A DNA stretch of 64,000 nucleotides from Aeromicrobium sp. Root472D3 (GTDB taxonomy: Bacteria > Actinomycetota > Actinomycetes > Propionibacteriales > Nocardioidaceae). Positions 52,095-60,977 of the stretch are shown here, in pieces; position 1 is the first letter of the stretch; every line of letters starts with the position of its first letter. The notes under the pieces are model-generated. The model did not search any database, had not been told where the DNA came from, and worked only from the letters and a program-made list of their open reading frames with translations. The DNA is taken from positions 925,217 through 989,216 of the forward strand of contig NZ_LMET01000001.1 of the NCBI RefSeq assembly GCF_001426485.1, given 5' to 3'. Both the position numbers and the translations under genes were made by a program.

Positions 52095-55000
52095 TCAGAC
52101 GTTGCGCCGGTACTGCCCGCCGACCTCGAAGAACGCCTCGGTGACCTGCTGCAGCGAGCAGACGCGTGCGGCGTCCATCAGCACCGCGAACACGTTCTCG
52201 TCGTGGATCGCGGCGAGGCGCAGACGCTCGAGGGCCTCGGCGGCCTCGCGCGTGTGCGACTCCTGCCACGAGCGGACGCGCGAGAGCTGCGACTCCTTCT
52301 CCGCCTCGGTCGCCCGGGCCAGCTCGACGGTCGGCGGCTCCTCGCCCTCGACGTGCGGCTTGCGGAACGTGTTGACGCCGATGATCGGCAGCGAGCCGTC
52401 GTGCTTGCGGTGCTCGTAGAGCATCGACTCGTCCTGGATGCGTCCGCGCTGGTAGCCCGTCTCCATCGCGCCCAGCACGCCGCCGCGCTCGTTGATCGCA
52501 TCGAACTCGGCCAGGACGGCCTTCTCGACCAGGTCGGTCAGCTCGTCGGTGATGAACGCGCCCTGCGTGGGGTTCTCGTTCATCGCGAGGCCCCACTCCT
52601 TGTTGATGATCATCTGGATCGCGAGGGCCCGGCGCACCGACTCCTCCGACGGGGTCGTGACGGCCTCGTCGTACGCGTTGGTGTGCAGGCTGCTGGCGTT
52701 GTCGTAGATCGCGATGAGCGCCTGCAGGGTCGTCCGGATGTCGTTGAAGTCCATCTCCTGCGCGTGCAGGGACCGCCCCGACGTCTGCACGTGGTACTTC
52801 ATCTTCTGCGAGCGCTCGTTGGCGCCGTACTTCTCCTTCATCGCGACGGCCCAGATGCGGCGGGCGACGCGACCCAGCACGGAGTACTCGGGGTCCATGC
52901 CGTTGGAGAAGAAGAACGACAGGTTGGGCGCGAAGTCGTCGATGTCCATGCCGCGCGCGAGGTACGACTCGACGTACGTGAAGCCGTTCGAGAGCGTGAA
53001 CGCGAGCTGGCTGATGGGGTTCGCCCCCGCCTCGGCGATGTGGTAGCCCGAGATGCTGACGGAGTAGAAGTTCCGCACGCCCTCGTCGATGAAGTACTGC
53101 TGGATGTCGCCCATCATGCGCAGGCTGAACTCGGTCGAGAACAGGCACGTGTTCTGCCCCTGGTCCTCCTTGAGGATGTCGGCCTGCACCGTGCCGCGGA
53201 CGTTCTTCAGCGCGAACGAGCGCAGCTCGGCGTGCTCGGCGTCGGACGGCTCGCGCCCCTCGCGCTCGCGGAACGCGTCGACCTGCTGGTCGATCACGGT
53301 GTTCAGGAAGAACGCCAGCACGGTCGGCGCGGGCCCGTTGATCGTCATCGAGACCGACGTCGACGGCGCGACGAGGTCGAAGCCGTCGTACAGCGCCTTC
53401 ATGTCGTCGAGGGTCGCGATCGAGACGCCGGACGTGCCGACCTTGCCGTAGACGTCGGGGCGCGGGTCGGGATCGCGGCCGTACAGCGTCACGGAGTCGA
53501 ACGCCGTCGACAGCCGGGTCGCGTCGCCGTCGCCCGACAGCAGCTTGAACCGGCGGTTGGTGCGGAACGGATCGCCCTCGCCGGCGAACATCCGGGCGGG
53601 GTCCTCGCCGTCGCGCTTGAACGAGAAGACGCCCGCGGTGAACGGGTAGGAGCCCGGCAGGTTCTCGGTGCGCCAGAAGCGCACGAGCTCGCCGTGGTCG
53701 GTGGTGCGGGGCAGCGAGACGCGCGGGATCTTCAGGCCCGAGAGCGACTCGCGGGTCAGCTGCGTGCGGATCTCGCGGTCGCGCACCGTCACGACCATCT
53801 CGTCGCCGGAGTACGACTCGACGACCGACGGCCATGCCTCGATCTGGTCGCTGATCTCGGCCGGGACGGCCTTGCGCGCCTCGGTCAGCAGCTCGTCGAC
53901 GCTCGCGGCGTCGAGGTCGGCGTCGGCCAGCTCGGCGGCCACCAGCCCGAGCCGCTGGGCCCGGCTCGCGGCACCGGCGAGCCGTTCGGTGTCGGCATGG
54001 AAGCCGCGGATCGTCTCGGTGATCTCGGCGAGGTAGCGCACGCGGTCGGACGGGACGACCTGGCGGATGCCGCTCGAGCTGCGGACGTCGACGTGCGGCA
54101 GGACCCCCTCGGCGACGGGCAGGCCCATCCCGCCCAGCGTGTCGCGCAGGTGCTGGTAGAGGGCCGTCACGCCGTCGTCGTTGAACGTCGCCGCGGACGT
54201 GCCGAAGATCGGCATGTCCTCGGGCTTCTTGCCGAACGCCTCGCGGTTGCGCACCATCTGACGTCCGACGTCGCGCAGCGCGTCCTTGGCGCCGCGGCGC
54301 TCGAACTTGTTGATCGCGACGGTGTCGGCGAAGTCGAGCATGTCGATCTTCTCGAGCTGCGAGGCGGCGCCGAACTCCGGCGTCATGACGTACATCGAGG
54401 TGTCGACGTACGGGACGATCGCGGCGTCGCCCTGCCCGATGCCGGGGGTCTCGACGATCACGAGGTCGAAGCCGGCCGCCGTGACGACCGTGATGACGTC
54501 GGCGAGCGAGTCCGGCAGCTCGTGGGAGCCGCGGGTCGCCAGCGAGCGGAAGTAGGCCCGCTCGCCGTCGAGGGAGTTCATGCGGATGCGGTCGCCGAGC
54601 AGCGCGCCACCGCCGCGACGGCGGGTGGGGTCGACCGCGACGACGGCGATGCGCAGCTTGTCCTGCTGGTCGACGCGGAACCGCCGCACGAGCTCGTCGG
54701 TCAGCGACGACTTGCCGGAGCCGCCCGTGCCGGTGATGCCGAGGACGGGGGAGGTGTGGGCCGATGCCGCCGCCCGGAGGCGCTCGAGCTGGCCGTCGGT
54801 CAGCGCGCCCTGCTCGGCGAACGTGACGGCCCGCGCGATCGCGGACCGGTCGCCGGCGACGACCGCGTCGACGTCGAGCTCGCCGAGCGCCGTCAGGTCG
54901 ACGTCGCAGTCGGCGACGACCGAGTTGATCATGCCGACGAGGCCGAGACGCTGGCCGTCCTCGGGCGAGAAGATCGTGACGCCGCTCGTGCGCAGGCGGG

Positions 55001-55331
55001 CGATCTCCTCGGGCACGATGACGCCGCCCCCGCCGCCGACGACCTGGATGTGGCCGGCGCCCTGCTCGCGCAGCGACTCCACGAGGTACTCGAAGTACTC
55101 GACGTGGCCGCCCTGGTACGACGACACCGCGATGCCCTGCACGTCCTCCTCGATCGCGGCGTCGACGACCTCCTTGACCGAGCGGTTGTGCCCGAGGTGG
55201 ATCACCTCGGCGCCCTGCGACTGGAAGATGCGCCGCATGATGTTGATCGAGGCGTCGTGCCCGTCGAACAGGGCGGACGCCGTCACGAGGCGCACGGGGT
55301 TCGTGGGGACGTGCAGGTCGTGGGTGGTCAT
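52095..55331 (-). CDS. icmF: Fused isobutyryl-CoA mutase IcmF (B12-dependent)
   Basis: 1078 aa. Domain order: the B12-binding domain about 12-145 (ASALFDGHDASINIMRRI); the MeaI-type G-protein chaperone about 165-410 with P-loop TGTGGSGKSS and NKFERRGAKDAL; then the mutase barrel about 530-1078 (RGTVQADILKEDQGQNTCLF, FSISGY-like VSISGYHIAEAGANP). IcmF interconverts isobutyryl- and butyryl-CoA and can act on related acyl-CoAs; the G-domain loads and protects the adenosylcobalamin. Cobalamin genes lie 6 kb to the right. Divergent from a MarR gene. Confidence 0.95.
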   Translation of the reverse strand: MTTHDLHVPTNPVRLVTASALFDGHDASINIMRRIFQSQGAEVIHLGHNRSVKEVVDAAIEEDVQGIAVSSYQGGHVEYFEYLVESLREQGAGHIQVVGGGGGVIVPEEIARLRTSGVTIFSPEDGQRLGLVGMINSVVADCDVDLTALGELDVDAVVAGDRSAIARAVTFAEQGALTDGQLERLRAAASAHTSPVLGITGTGGSGKSSLTDELVRRFRVDQQDKLRIAVVAVDPTRRRGGGALLGDRIRMNSLDGERAYFRSLATRGSHELPDSLADVITVVTAAGFDLVIVETPGIGQGDAAIVPYVDTSMYVMTPEFGAASQLEKIDMLDFADTVAINKFERRGAKDALRDVGRQMVRNREAFGKKPEDMPIFGTSAATFNDDGVTALYQHLRDTLGGMGLPVAEGVLPHVDVRSSSGIRQVVPSDRVRYLAEITETIRGFHADTERLAGAASRAQRLGLVAAELADADLDAASVDELLTEARKAVPAEISDQIEAWPSVVESYSGDEMVVTVRDREIRTQLTRESLSGLKIPRVSLPRTTDHGELVRFWRTENLPGSYPFTAGVFSFKRDGEDPARMFAGEGDPFRTNRRFKLLSGDGDATRLSTAFDSVTLYGRDPDPRPDVYGKVGTSGVSIATLDDMKALYDGFDLVAPSTSVSMTINGPAPTVLAFFLNTVIDQQVDAFREREGREPSDAEHAELRSFALKNVRGTVQADILKEDQGQNTCLFSTEFSLRMMGDIQQYFIDEGVRNFYSVSISGYHIAEAGANPISQLAFTLSNGFTYVESYLARGMDIDDFAPNLSFFFSNGMDPEYSVLGRVARRIWAVAMKEKYGANERSQKMKYHVQTSGRSLHAQEMDFNDIRTTLQALIAIYDNASSLHTNAYDEAVTTPSEESVRRALAIQMIINKEWGLAMNENPTQGAFITDELTDLVEKAVLAEFDAINERGGVLGAMETGYQRGRIQDESMLYEHRKHDGSLPIIGVNTFRKPHVEGEEPPTVELARATEAEKESQLSRVRSWQESHTREAAEALERLRLAAIHDENVFAVLMDAARVCSLQQVTEAFFEVGGQYRRNV

Positions 55332-55362
55332 GGCACCTCTGTCGTCGCGGTCCGGCGGGAGA

Positions 55363-55386
55363 ACTATTGCTAGGAACTAAAATAGT
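55363..55386. promoter_or_regulatory. Inverted repeat between icmF and marR
   Basis: ACTATT and AATAGT flank twelve bases containing CTAGGAACTA, in an A/T-rich island of an otherwise GC-rich gap. A likely operator for the MarR protein controlling both genes. Confidence 0.5.
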
Positions 55387-55438
55387 CGCATGTCCAACTA
55401 AATACCAGACCTCGCGGCCCAGCCCCTACGATGAAGCC

Positions 55439-55942
55439 ATGTCCGACGCGCACAGGCTCGAGTTCGACCCGATCGAGCGGGCGGGGGAGATCTGGTCCCG
55501 GCACATCGGCGACCCGACGTCGATGCGGCTCGCGACCTCGATCATGCGCGTCCAGCAGCTCATCAGCGCCGAGCTCGACGCCGTCCTCAAGCCGCTCGGG
55601 ATCACGTTCGCCCGCTACGAGGTGCTCGTGCTGCTGTCGTTCAGCGCGACGGGCCGGCTGCCGCTCAGCAAGATCGGCGAGCGGCTCATGGTGCACCCGA
55701 CGTCGGTGACCAACGCGATGGACCGGCTGGAGTCGCAGGGCCTGGTGCGTCGCGTCGCCGACGAGAAGGACCGGCGCCGCACGTTCGCCGAGCTGACCGA
55801 CGAGGGGCAGCGGGTGCTGGGGCTCGCAACCGCCGCGATCACCGAGATCGACTTCGCGGTGCCGGGCCTGAGCCCCGAGCAGCAGGACCAGACGTACGAG
55901 CTGCTGCGCCACCTCCGCTCGTCCGCCGGCGACTTCGCCTGA
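55439..55942 (+). CDS. MarR-family regulator
   Basis: 167 aa from ATG 55439; the open frame starts earlier at 55367, but TACGAT six bases before the ATG argues for a leaderless start here. Winged HTH: FARYEVLVLLSFSATGRLPL, then KIGERLMVHPTSVTNAMDRL and DRRRTFAELTDEGQ. It is divergent from icmF with an A/T-rich palindrome between, so it probably senses an acyl-CoA or acid and controls icmF. Confidence 0.92.
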   Translation: MSDAHRLEFDPIERAGEIWSRHIGDPTSMRLATSIMRVQQLISAELDAVLKPLGITFARYEVLVLLSFSATGRLPLSKIGERLMVHPTSVTNAMDRLESQGLVRRVADEKDRRRTFAELTDEGQRVLGLATAAITEIDFAVPGLSPEQQDQTYELLRHLRSSAGDFA

Positions 55943-55946
55943 ACCG

Positions 55947-55984
55947 GCAGAAGGCCCCCACCCCGAGGGGTGAGGGCCTTCTGC
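55947..55984. terminator. Bidirectional hairpin between marR and secreted-protein gene
   Basis: GCAGAAGGCCC and GGGCCTTCTGC with inner CACCCC/GGGGTG pairs, between convergent genes. The core AAGGCCCCCACCC recurs in the hairpin at 56847. Confidence 0.75.
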
Positions 55985-55997
55985 GGTCGGACGTGGG

Positions 55998-56762
55998 TCA
56001 GATCCTGCCGGTCCGGATCGTCGAGAACTTCTCCTGCGTCGCCGTGCGCGTCGAGTACAGGCGGTAGCGGTACTTCTTCTTGATCGACGTCTTGTACGTG
56101 CCGTTGCCGCCGCGGCTGAGCTTGATCGTCTTGATCGTCTTCCACGTGCTGCCCTTGAGCTGCTGCAGCTTGACCCGCTTGACCGACTGGAACTGGCCGG
56201 AGGACGGGTTGATGACCTTGACCTCGCGGGCCTTGAAGGTCATCGCGCTGTTGCGACGGTTGATCTTGAGCGCGTACCCGTCGCCGCGCGTCGTCGTGAC
56301 GAGCTTGCGCGCGTAGAACGTGTTGCTGACGGCCGGGGCGACCGTGCCGTCGGAGAAGTACGTCGGGCCGACCTGCACCCTGCCGGACCCCCACTGGCGC
56401 GGGATCTCGACGCCGCCGTTGCCCTGGCCGGGGTAGAGCTGCACGCGACCCTTGAACACGCCGTTGACCCGCACGTCGGTCTGCACGTTGTTGTCGGGCG
56501 CGGTGCCGGCGACGGTGCCGACGAACTGCGTCGTCGCCCGCTGGGAGATGACGCCCGAGCCGAGTCGGAGCGCCGTGATCGTGCCGGCGACGGTGATGCC
56601 GGAGGCGTCGGAGCCGAGCTCGCGGACGGACGGGACGGCGTTCGTGACGCGGCCCGACTCGGTCTCGGACTCGGCCGCCGAGACCGGGCCGGCGCCCAGG
56701 CTGAGGGCGAGCGCCGAAGCCGTCACTACGGCTCCTGCGCGGGCAAGAGTGGATGTACGCAT
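55998..56762 (-). CDS. Secreted protein of unknown function with C-terminal WKT-type domain
   Basis: 254 aa from ATG 56762 (GGGGGGACC upstream). A signal peptide ends at GPVSAAE near 30. The mature part is beta-rich. The C terminus (GSTWKTIKTIKLSRGGNGTY, KTSIKKKYRYRLY) matches the C terminus of the neighbour at 56913-57359 in the pattern W-K-T-x-K-x-x-K-L-x-x-x-G-x-G-x-Y. This is probably an immunoglobulin-like domain of extracellular proteins. No enzyme motif; an extracellular structural role is a guess. Confidence 0.72.
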   Translation of the reverse strand: MRTSTLARAGAVVTASALALSLGAGPVSAAESETESGRVTNAVPSVRELGSDASGITVAGTITALRLGSGVISQRATTQFVGTVAGTAPDNNVQTDVRVNGVFKGRVQLYPGQGNGGVEIPRQWGSGRVQVGPTYFSDGTVAPAVSNTFYARKLVTTTRGDGYALKINRRNSAMTFKAREVKVINPSSGQFQSVKRVKLQQLKGSTWKTIKTIKLSRGGNGTYKTSIKKKYRYRLYSTRTATQEKFSTIRTGRI

Positions 56763-56846
56763 AAAAGGTCCCCCCGGATGGTGATCGTGATGGTGTCGAC
56801 AGTCTGGCACAGACGGCGTGCCCCGCGAGGCGTGTCCGCGGACGCG

Positions 56847-56880
56847 CGAAGGCCCCCACCCGGACGGGTGGGGGCCTTCG
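56847..56880. terminator. Perfect 15-bp hairpin between the two secreted-protein genes
   Basis: CGAAGGCCCCCACCC and its exact complement around GGAC. It lies 33 bases after the stop of the minus-strand gene at 56913. Confidence 0.8.
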
Positions 56881-56912
56881 ACGACGGGCCGTGCGGCTCG
56901 TTCAGATCAGGA

Positions 56913-57359
56913 TCAGATCCGGACGCTGCGCGTCACGCCACCGTCGTACAGGCTGGTGGGCTTGATCAGCATGCGGTACTTGCGCTTCTTGCCGTCGGTC
57001 TTCTTGTAGTTGCCGCGACCGTTCGAGTTGAGCTTGACGTTCTTGAGGGTCTTCCACTTGCGACCCTTGAGCACCTGGATCGTGGCCTTGCGGATGCCGA
57101 CCGGCTGGCCGAACTCGTTCAGGAAGCGGGCCGTCAGGCGGAACGTCAGCTTCTTGCCGACCTTCTTGACGCGGATCTTCGACTTCTGGTCGAGCGGGAA
57201 GCCGGCGGCCGTGACGGTGCCGGACGGCGACGCGGCGGCGGTCGTCGTGGTGGCGGCGGTCGAGGCGGCGGCGGGTGCGGCGGTCGCAGCCGTCGCACCT
57301 CCGGCGACGAGAGCGGTGGACGCGACGGCGATGGCCGCGGAGCGCAACAGGTTCTTCAT
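56913..57359 (-). CDS. Secreted protein related to its neighbour
   Basis: 148 aa from ATG 57359. Signal peptide, then an Ala/Thr-rich stretch (about 20-48), then a basic beta-rich domain (KIRVKKVGKKLTFRLTARFL, KGRKWKTLKNVKLNSNGRGN, YKKTDGKKRKYRM). The C-terminal WKT-type domain is shared with the gene at 55998, suggesting tandem duplication followed by loss or gain of the N-terminal part. Very Lys/Arg-rich, so it may bind wall polymers (inference). Confidence 0.7.
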   Translation of the reverse strand: MKNLLRSAAIAVASTALVAGGATAATAAPAAASTAATTTTAAASPSGTVTAAGFPLDQKSKIRVKKVGKKLTFRLTARFLNEFGQPVGIRKATIQVLKGRKWKTLKNVKLNSNGRGNYKKTDGKKRKYRMLIKPTSLYDGGVTRSVRI

Positions 57360-57445
57360 GAGTGGGGTCCCCCTGGGTCCGAAATGGTGTCTTCGTATTG
57401 AATCAGACGCCGAGCCCTCCGCAACACGGTGTCTCGTCGGGCGGC

Positions 57446-59350
57446 TCAGTCGAGGAGCATCGCGGCGCCGAGGGTGTCCTCGGGCACGCCGAACCCCTCG
57501 ATGAGCGTCAGCGTGTGCGGCCGCAGCTTGTCGAGGAGGTCGTTGACCAGCGACGTGACGGTCTTCGCGCGGGCGTCCGAGAGCCGGTTGTGGCCCATGA
57601 ACCACGCGAGGTCCTCCTCGATCGCGGTCAGCGCGTAGAGCGAGCAGACGTCGCGCAGCAGCTCCTGGGCGTCCGGGTCGTCGCAGCGGGCGATGCCGGC
57701 CGTGAACGCCTCGAGCACGATGCGCTCAATGTGCACGCGTCCGGCGCGGATGACGTGGTCCTGCGCGGCGTTGAACACCTCGAAGGCCTTGACCTTGTCG
57801 TCACCGGCGCGGCGCAGGCGCCGGGCGGCGGTCTCGAGCACGTGCTGCTCGCGGTCCTCGAACAGGTTGAGCTGCGTGCCGCGGTCGAGCAGGTCGTGGT
57901 CGTCGTCGCCGCTGCCCGGACGCGCGTCGATCAGCCGCTGGATCAGCTGCGAGGCCGCCGTGCGCTCCTTGACGACGTCGGCGACCGTGCCGGCCGCGAA
58001 CTTGACCATGCCGACGGGGTCGAGCCCGCCGACCTCCTGCGCGTACGACGTCAGCAGCTCCTTGGCGACGAGCTGGAACAGCACGTGGTTGTCGCCCTCG
58101 AACGTCGTGAAGACGTCGGTGTCGCCCTTGAGGGTGGTGAGCCGGTTCTCGGCGAGGTAGCCCGCGCCGCCGCACGCCTCGCGCGCCTCCTGGATGGCCG
58201 TGGTCGCGTGCCAGGTCTGCGCCGCCTTGAGGCCGGCGGCGCGGCTCTCGAGCTCGCGCTGCTGGTGCGGCGGGGGCGGCTCCTCCGAGCTTTGCACGCG
58301 GTCCATGCGGGCCACCAGCTGGTTCTGCGCGAACCGCATCGCGTACGACTTCGCGATCAGCGGCAGCAGGCGTCGCTGGTGCATGCGGTAGTCCATCAGC
58401 AGCACCTCGTGATCGGCGTCGGGGCCGAACTGGCGGCGCTTGAGCGCATAGCGGCCGGCGATGCTGAGGGCCACCTCGGTCGCGGCGCTGGCCGACCCGC
58501 CGACGCTGATGCGTCCGCGGATCAGGGTGCCGAGCATCGTGAAGAAGCGGGCGTTGGAGCTCTCGATCGGCGAGGAGTACGTGCCGCCGGCGTCGACCTG
58601 GCCGTACTTGTTCAGCAGGTTGTCGCGGGGGACGCGCACGTGGTCGAACACGAGGCGTCCGTTGTCGACCGCGCCGAGACCGCCCTTGTGCTTGTCGTCG
58701 GACGTCGTGACGCCCGGCAGGTCGTTGCCGTCCTCGTCGCGGATCGGCACGAGGAAGCAGTGCACGCCGTACGACTCGCCCTTCGTGACGAGCTGCGCGA
58801 ACACCGCCGCGACGCGGGCGTGGGCCGCGGCGCCGCCGATGTAGTCCTTGCGCGCCGACGGGGTCGGCGAGTGGATCACGAACTCCTCGGTCGCGGGGTC
58901 GTACGTCGCGGTGGTCTCGAGGCTCTGGACGTCGCTGCCGTGGCCGGTCTCGGTCATCGCGAAGCAGCCGAGGACGTCGAGGTTGATGATGCCGGGGATG
59001 TACTCGCGGTGGTGCTTCTCGGTGCCGAGGTTCTCGACCGCGCCGCCGAACAGGCCCCACTGCACGCCGGCCTTGACCATCAGCGAGAGGTCGAACTGCG
59101 CCAGCATCTCGATGCCCGTGACCGACGCGCCCGGGTCGCCCGTGCCACCGCTCGACACCTTGAACCCCGCGGCGGGGATGCCCGTGGCGACGAGCTTCCT
59201 CATCTGCCCGAGGACGCGCTCGCGTGCCTCGTCGAGCGTCAGGTCGTGGTCGTAGGCGAGGTCGAACGTCGCCAGCTCCTTGCGGGACTGCTCGCGGACG
59301 TGGCGCCACTTGCCGTCGAGGGAGATGCGGAGTTCGTCGCTGAGCGTCAT
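57446..59350 (-). CDS. Acyl-CoA oxidase-type flavoenzyme
   Basis: 634 aa from ATG 59350; the frame is open further up but crosses rraA. Its length and two C-terminal helical domains fit acyl-CoA oxidases rather than dehydrogenases. [20 protein letters not shown] is at about 143-162 and [20 protein letters not shown] is near 297. The catalytic-type Glu lies in [19 protein letters not shown] near 433. The family oxidises acyl-CoA with O2, forming H2O2. TACCGT ends six bases before the ATG, suggesting a leaderless transcript. Confidence 0.9.
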   Translation of the reverse strand: MTLSDELRISLDGKWRHVREQSRKELATFDLAYDHDLTLDEARERVLGQMRKLVATGIPAAGFKVSSGGTGDPGASVTGIEMLAQFDLSLMVKAGVQWGLFGGAVENLGTEKHHREYIPGIINLDVLGCFAMTETGHGSDVQSLETTATYDPATEEFVIHSPTPSARKDYIGGAAAHARVAAVFAQLVTKGESYGVHCFLVPIRDEDGNDLPGVTTSDDKHKGGLGAVDNGRLVFDHVRVPRDNLLNKYGQVDAGGTYSSPIESSNARFFTMLGTLIRGRISVGGSASAATEVALSIAGRYALKRRQFGPDADHEVLLMDYRMHQRRLLPLIAKSYAMRFAQNQLVARMDRVQSSEEPPPPHQQRELESRAAGLKAAQTWHATTAIQEAREACGGAGYLAENRLTTLKGDTDVFTTFEGDNHVLFQLVAKELLTSYAQEVGGLDPVGMVKFAAGTVADVVKERTAASQLIQRLIDARPGSGDDDHDLLDRGTQLNLFEDREQHVLETAARRLRRAGDDKVKAFEVFNAAQDHVIRAGRVHIERIVLEAFTAGIARCDDPDAQELLRDVCSLYALTAIEEDLAWFMGHNRLSDARAKTVTSLVNDLLDKLRPHTLTLIEGFGVPEDTLGAAMLLD

Positions 59351-59422
59351 GACCCAACGGTACCGGCGCGGGGCCCGCACGGCAGGTCGATAGCGTGGAC
59401 GGCACCGACCGAGAGGACCACC

Positions 59423-59902
59423 GTGTTCACGACCCCCGACCTGTGCGACGACCACCCCGACGAGGTCCGCGTGCTCCAGCCGCAGCTGCGGACGTTCGGC
59501 GGACGCGAGGCGTTCTGCGGCCCAGCCGTGACGGTGCGCTGCTTCGAGGACAACTCGAAGGTCAAGGACCTCGTGGGCACGCCGGGCGAGGGGCGGGTCA
59601 TCGTCGTCGACGGCGACGGCTCGACCGCCAAGGCCCTGCTGGGCGACGTCCTGGCGCAGAAGGCCGCCGACAACGGCTGGTCGGGCCTGGTCGTCCACGG
59701 CGCCGTGCGCGACGCCGAGATCCTGCGCACGATCGACCTGGGCGTCCAGGCCCTGGCCGCCACGCCCCTCAAGACCGAGAAGCTCGGCGTGGGCGACGTC
59801 GACGTCGCCGTGACGGTCGGCGGCGTGACGATCGAGCCGGGCGAGTGGGTCTACGCCGACGCGAACGGCGTCGTCGTCGCGGCCGGCCCGATCCACGCCT
59901 GA
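59423..59902 (+). CDS. rraA: RraA-family protein
   Basis: 159 aa from GTG 59423 (GAGAGGACC upstream). RraA fold: [15 protein letters not shown] at 4-18, [20 protein letters not shown] near 31, [20 protein letters not shown] near 55, and [20 protein letters not shown] near 85 with the GxxRD metal and substrate site. Members either modulate RNase E or act as 4-hydroxy-4-methyl-2-oxoglutarate aldolases; sequence alone does not decide. Divergent from the acyl-CoA oxidase gene. Confidence 0.9.
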   Translation: MFTTPDLCDDHPDEVRVLQPQLRTFGGREAFCGPAVTVRCFEDNSKVKDLVGTPGEGRVIVVDGDGSTAKALLGDVLAQKAADNGWSGLVVHGAVRDAEILRTIDLGVQALAATPLKTEKLGVGDVDVAVTVGGVTIEPGEWVYADANGVVVAAGPIHA

Positions 59903-60102
59903 GGGCGGTCACGGACCGACGCTGACGGACGGGTGTCGCTTTGTGGACCGATGACCGGTAGGGTTGAGGTCAGTTGCACGACGTTGGGCTGTACGAACGA
60001 ATGATGTTCCTTCACTGGTGTTGATTTCTTCTCGGTTGGATGTGTGTCGCGACGGCCGCTCGCGAAAGGCGTGGGTGGCAATTCGCATGAAGGAGAAACA
60101 TC
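59903..60102 (+). promoter_or_regulatory. Promoter and long leader of cold-shock gene
   Basis: TAGGGT near 59958 with TTTGTG about 18 bases before it is a possible promoter, leaving about 140 bases of A/T-richer leader before the ATG. Long 5' leaders that change structure with temperature are typical of csp genes; I do not identify a specific cold box. AAGGAGAAA is a strong ribosome site. Confidence 0.45.
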
Positions 60103-60306
60103 ATGGCTACTGGAACTGTCAAGTGGTTCAACGCTGACAAGGGCTTCGGATTCATCGCCCCCGACGACGGCAGCGAGGACGTGTTCGCGCACTTCTCGGC
60201 CATCGCCTCGAGCGGCTACCGCTCGCTGGACGAGAACCAGAAGGTCGAGTTCGACGTCGAGCAGGGCCAGAAGGGTCTGCAGGCGACGAACATCCGTCCC
60301 CTCTGA
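60103..60306 (+). CDS. cspA: Cold-shock protein, CspA family
   Basis: 67 aa, full length. RNP1 KGFGFI near 14-19 and RNP2 DVFAHF near 27-32; it starts [16 protein letters not shown] as in actinobacterial CspA. It binds single-stranded RNA/DNA and melts mRNA structure, acting at low temperature or constitutively. AAGGAG seven bases upstream gives a strong ribosome site. A terminator follows. Confidence 0.97.
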   Translation: MATGTVKWFNADKGFGFIAPDDGSEDVFAHFSAIASSGYRSLDENQKVEFDVEQGQKGLQATNIRPL

Positions 60307-60350
60307 TCTCTCTGAGATGAGCTGAGCCCGACTCAGCCCCAGATCAGCAC

Positions 60351-60382
60351 AGCGCCCCCGGAGCCTCGGCTCCGGGGGCGCT
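60351..60382 (+). terminator. Perfect 14-bp hairpin after cspA
   Basis: AGCGCCCCCGGAGC and its complement flank a four-base loop, 45 bases beyond the cspA stop. TGTCGTGC follows with no T run. Confidence 0.8.
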
Positions 60383-60407
60383 GTCGTGCGCTCCTAGAGT
60401 GGTGGTC

Positions 60408-60977
60408 ATGACCGGACCCGTGACCGTCTCCATCACCCGACGTGTCGATCCGTCGCAGGAGGACCAGATGCTCGCGTGGCTGCGGGCCGGCACCGAGCTG
60501 TCCGAGCGCTTCGCGGGCTTCCTCGGCTCGGGCTGGATCCGCCCGACGGAGGGCTCGTCGGAGTGGCACATGCTGTACCGCTTCGCGTCGCCCCAGGCGC
60601 TCGAGGCGTGGGAGCTGTCGGCGCAGCGCCGGTGGTGGCTCGACTCGGCCCAGGGATTCGTCGCCGAGTCGTCGCGCGAGCACCGCACCGGCATCGAGGG
60701 CTGGTTCGACGAGCCGTCCCGCGTCGACGTGCAGGACCTGCGGCCGACCGTCCCGGCGCCGCCGCGCTGGAAGCAGATGTGCTCGATCTTCCTCGTGTTC
60801 TTCCCGCTGAGCCTCGCGGCCAACGAGCTGGGCCGCATCTACCTGAGCGACTGGTGGCTGCCGGCGCGCGTGCTGCTGACGGTCTGCGTCATGACGCCGC
60901 TCATGACGTACGTCTTCCTGCCGTGGGTGACCCGGCTGCTCGCCCCGTGGCTCCACGCGACCAGGAGCACGCGATGA
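60408..60977 (+). CDS. ABM-domain protein with two membrane helices
   Basis: 189 aa from ATG 60408, seven bases after a TAGAGT box. The N-terminal part (VTVSITRRVDPSQEDQMLAW, HMLYRFASPQALEAWELSA) is an antibiotic-biosynthesis-monooxygenase-like dimeric alpha/beta barrel. The C-terminal part has two helices (MCSIFLVFFPLSLAANELG, VLLTVCVMTPLMTYVFLPWV). Proteins with this combination are common and of unknown function. It overlaps cobQ by 4 bp, so it is co-translated with cobalamin genes, though a direct B12 role is not indicated. Confidence 0.82.
   Translation: MTGPVTVSITRRVDPSQEDQMLAWLRAGTELSERFAGFLGSGWIRPTEGSSEWHMLYRFASPQALEAWELSAQRRWWLDSAQGFVAESSREHRTGIEGWFDEPSRVDVQDLRPTVPAPPRWKQMCSIFLVFFPLSLAANELGRIYLSDWWLPARVLLTVCVMTPLMTYVFLPWVTRLLAPWLHATRSTR

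Noticed and set aside
52203-55373. A 1056-codon open frame antisense to icmF
   Set aside because: IcmF on the other strand is complete and motif-rich. The antisense translation is low-complexity and has no family resemblance.
57362-59902. An 846-codon plus-strand frame ending in RraA
   Set aside because: The first ~687 codons are antisense to the acyl-CoA oxidase gene. A good GTG start with ribosome site for RraA exists at 59423.
60700-60974. Possible cobalamin riboswitch before cobQ
   Set aside because: cobQ is translationally coupled to the coding sequence upstream, and I see no B12-box sequence in or before that gene.
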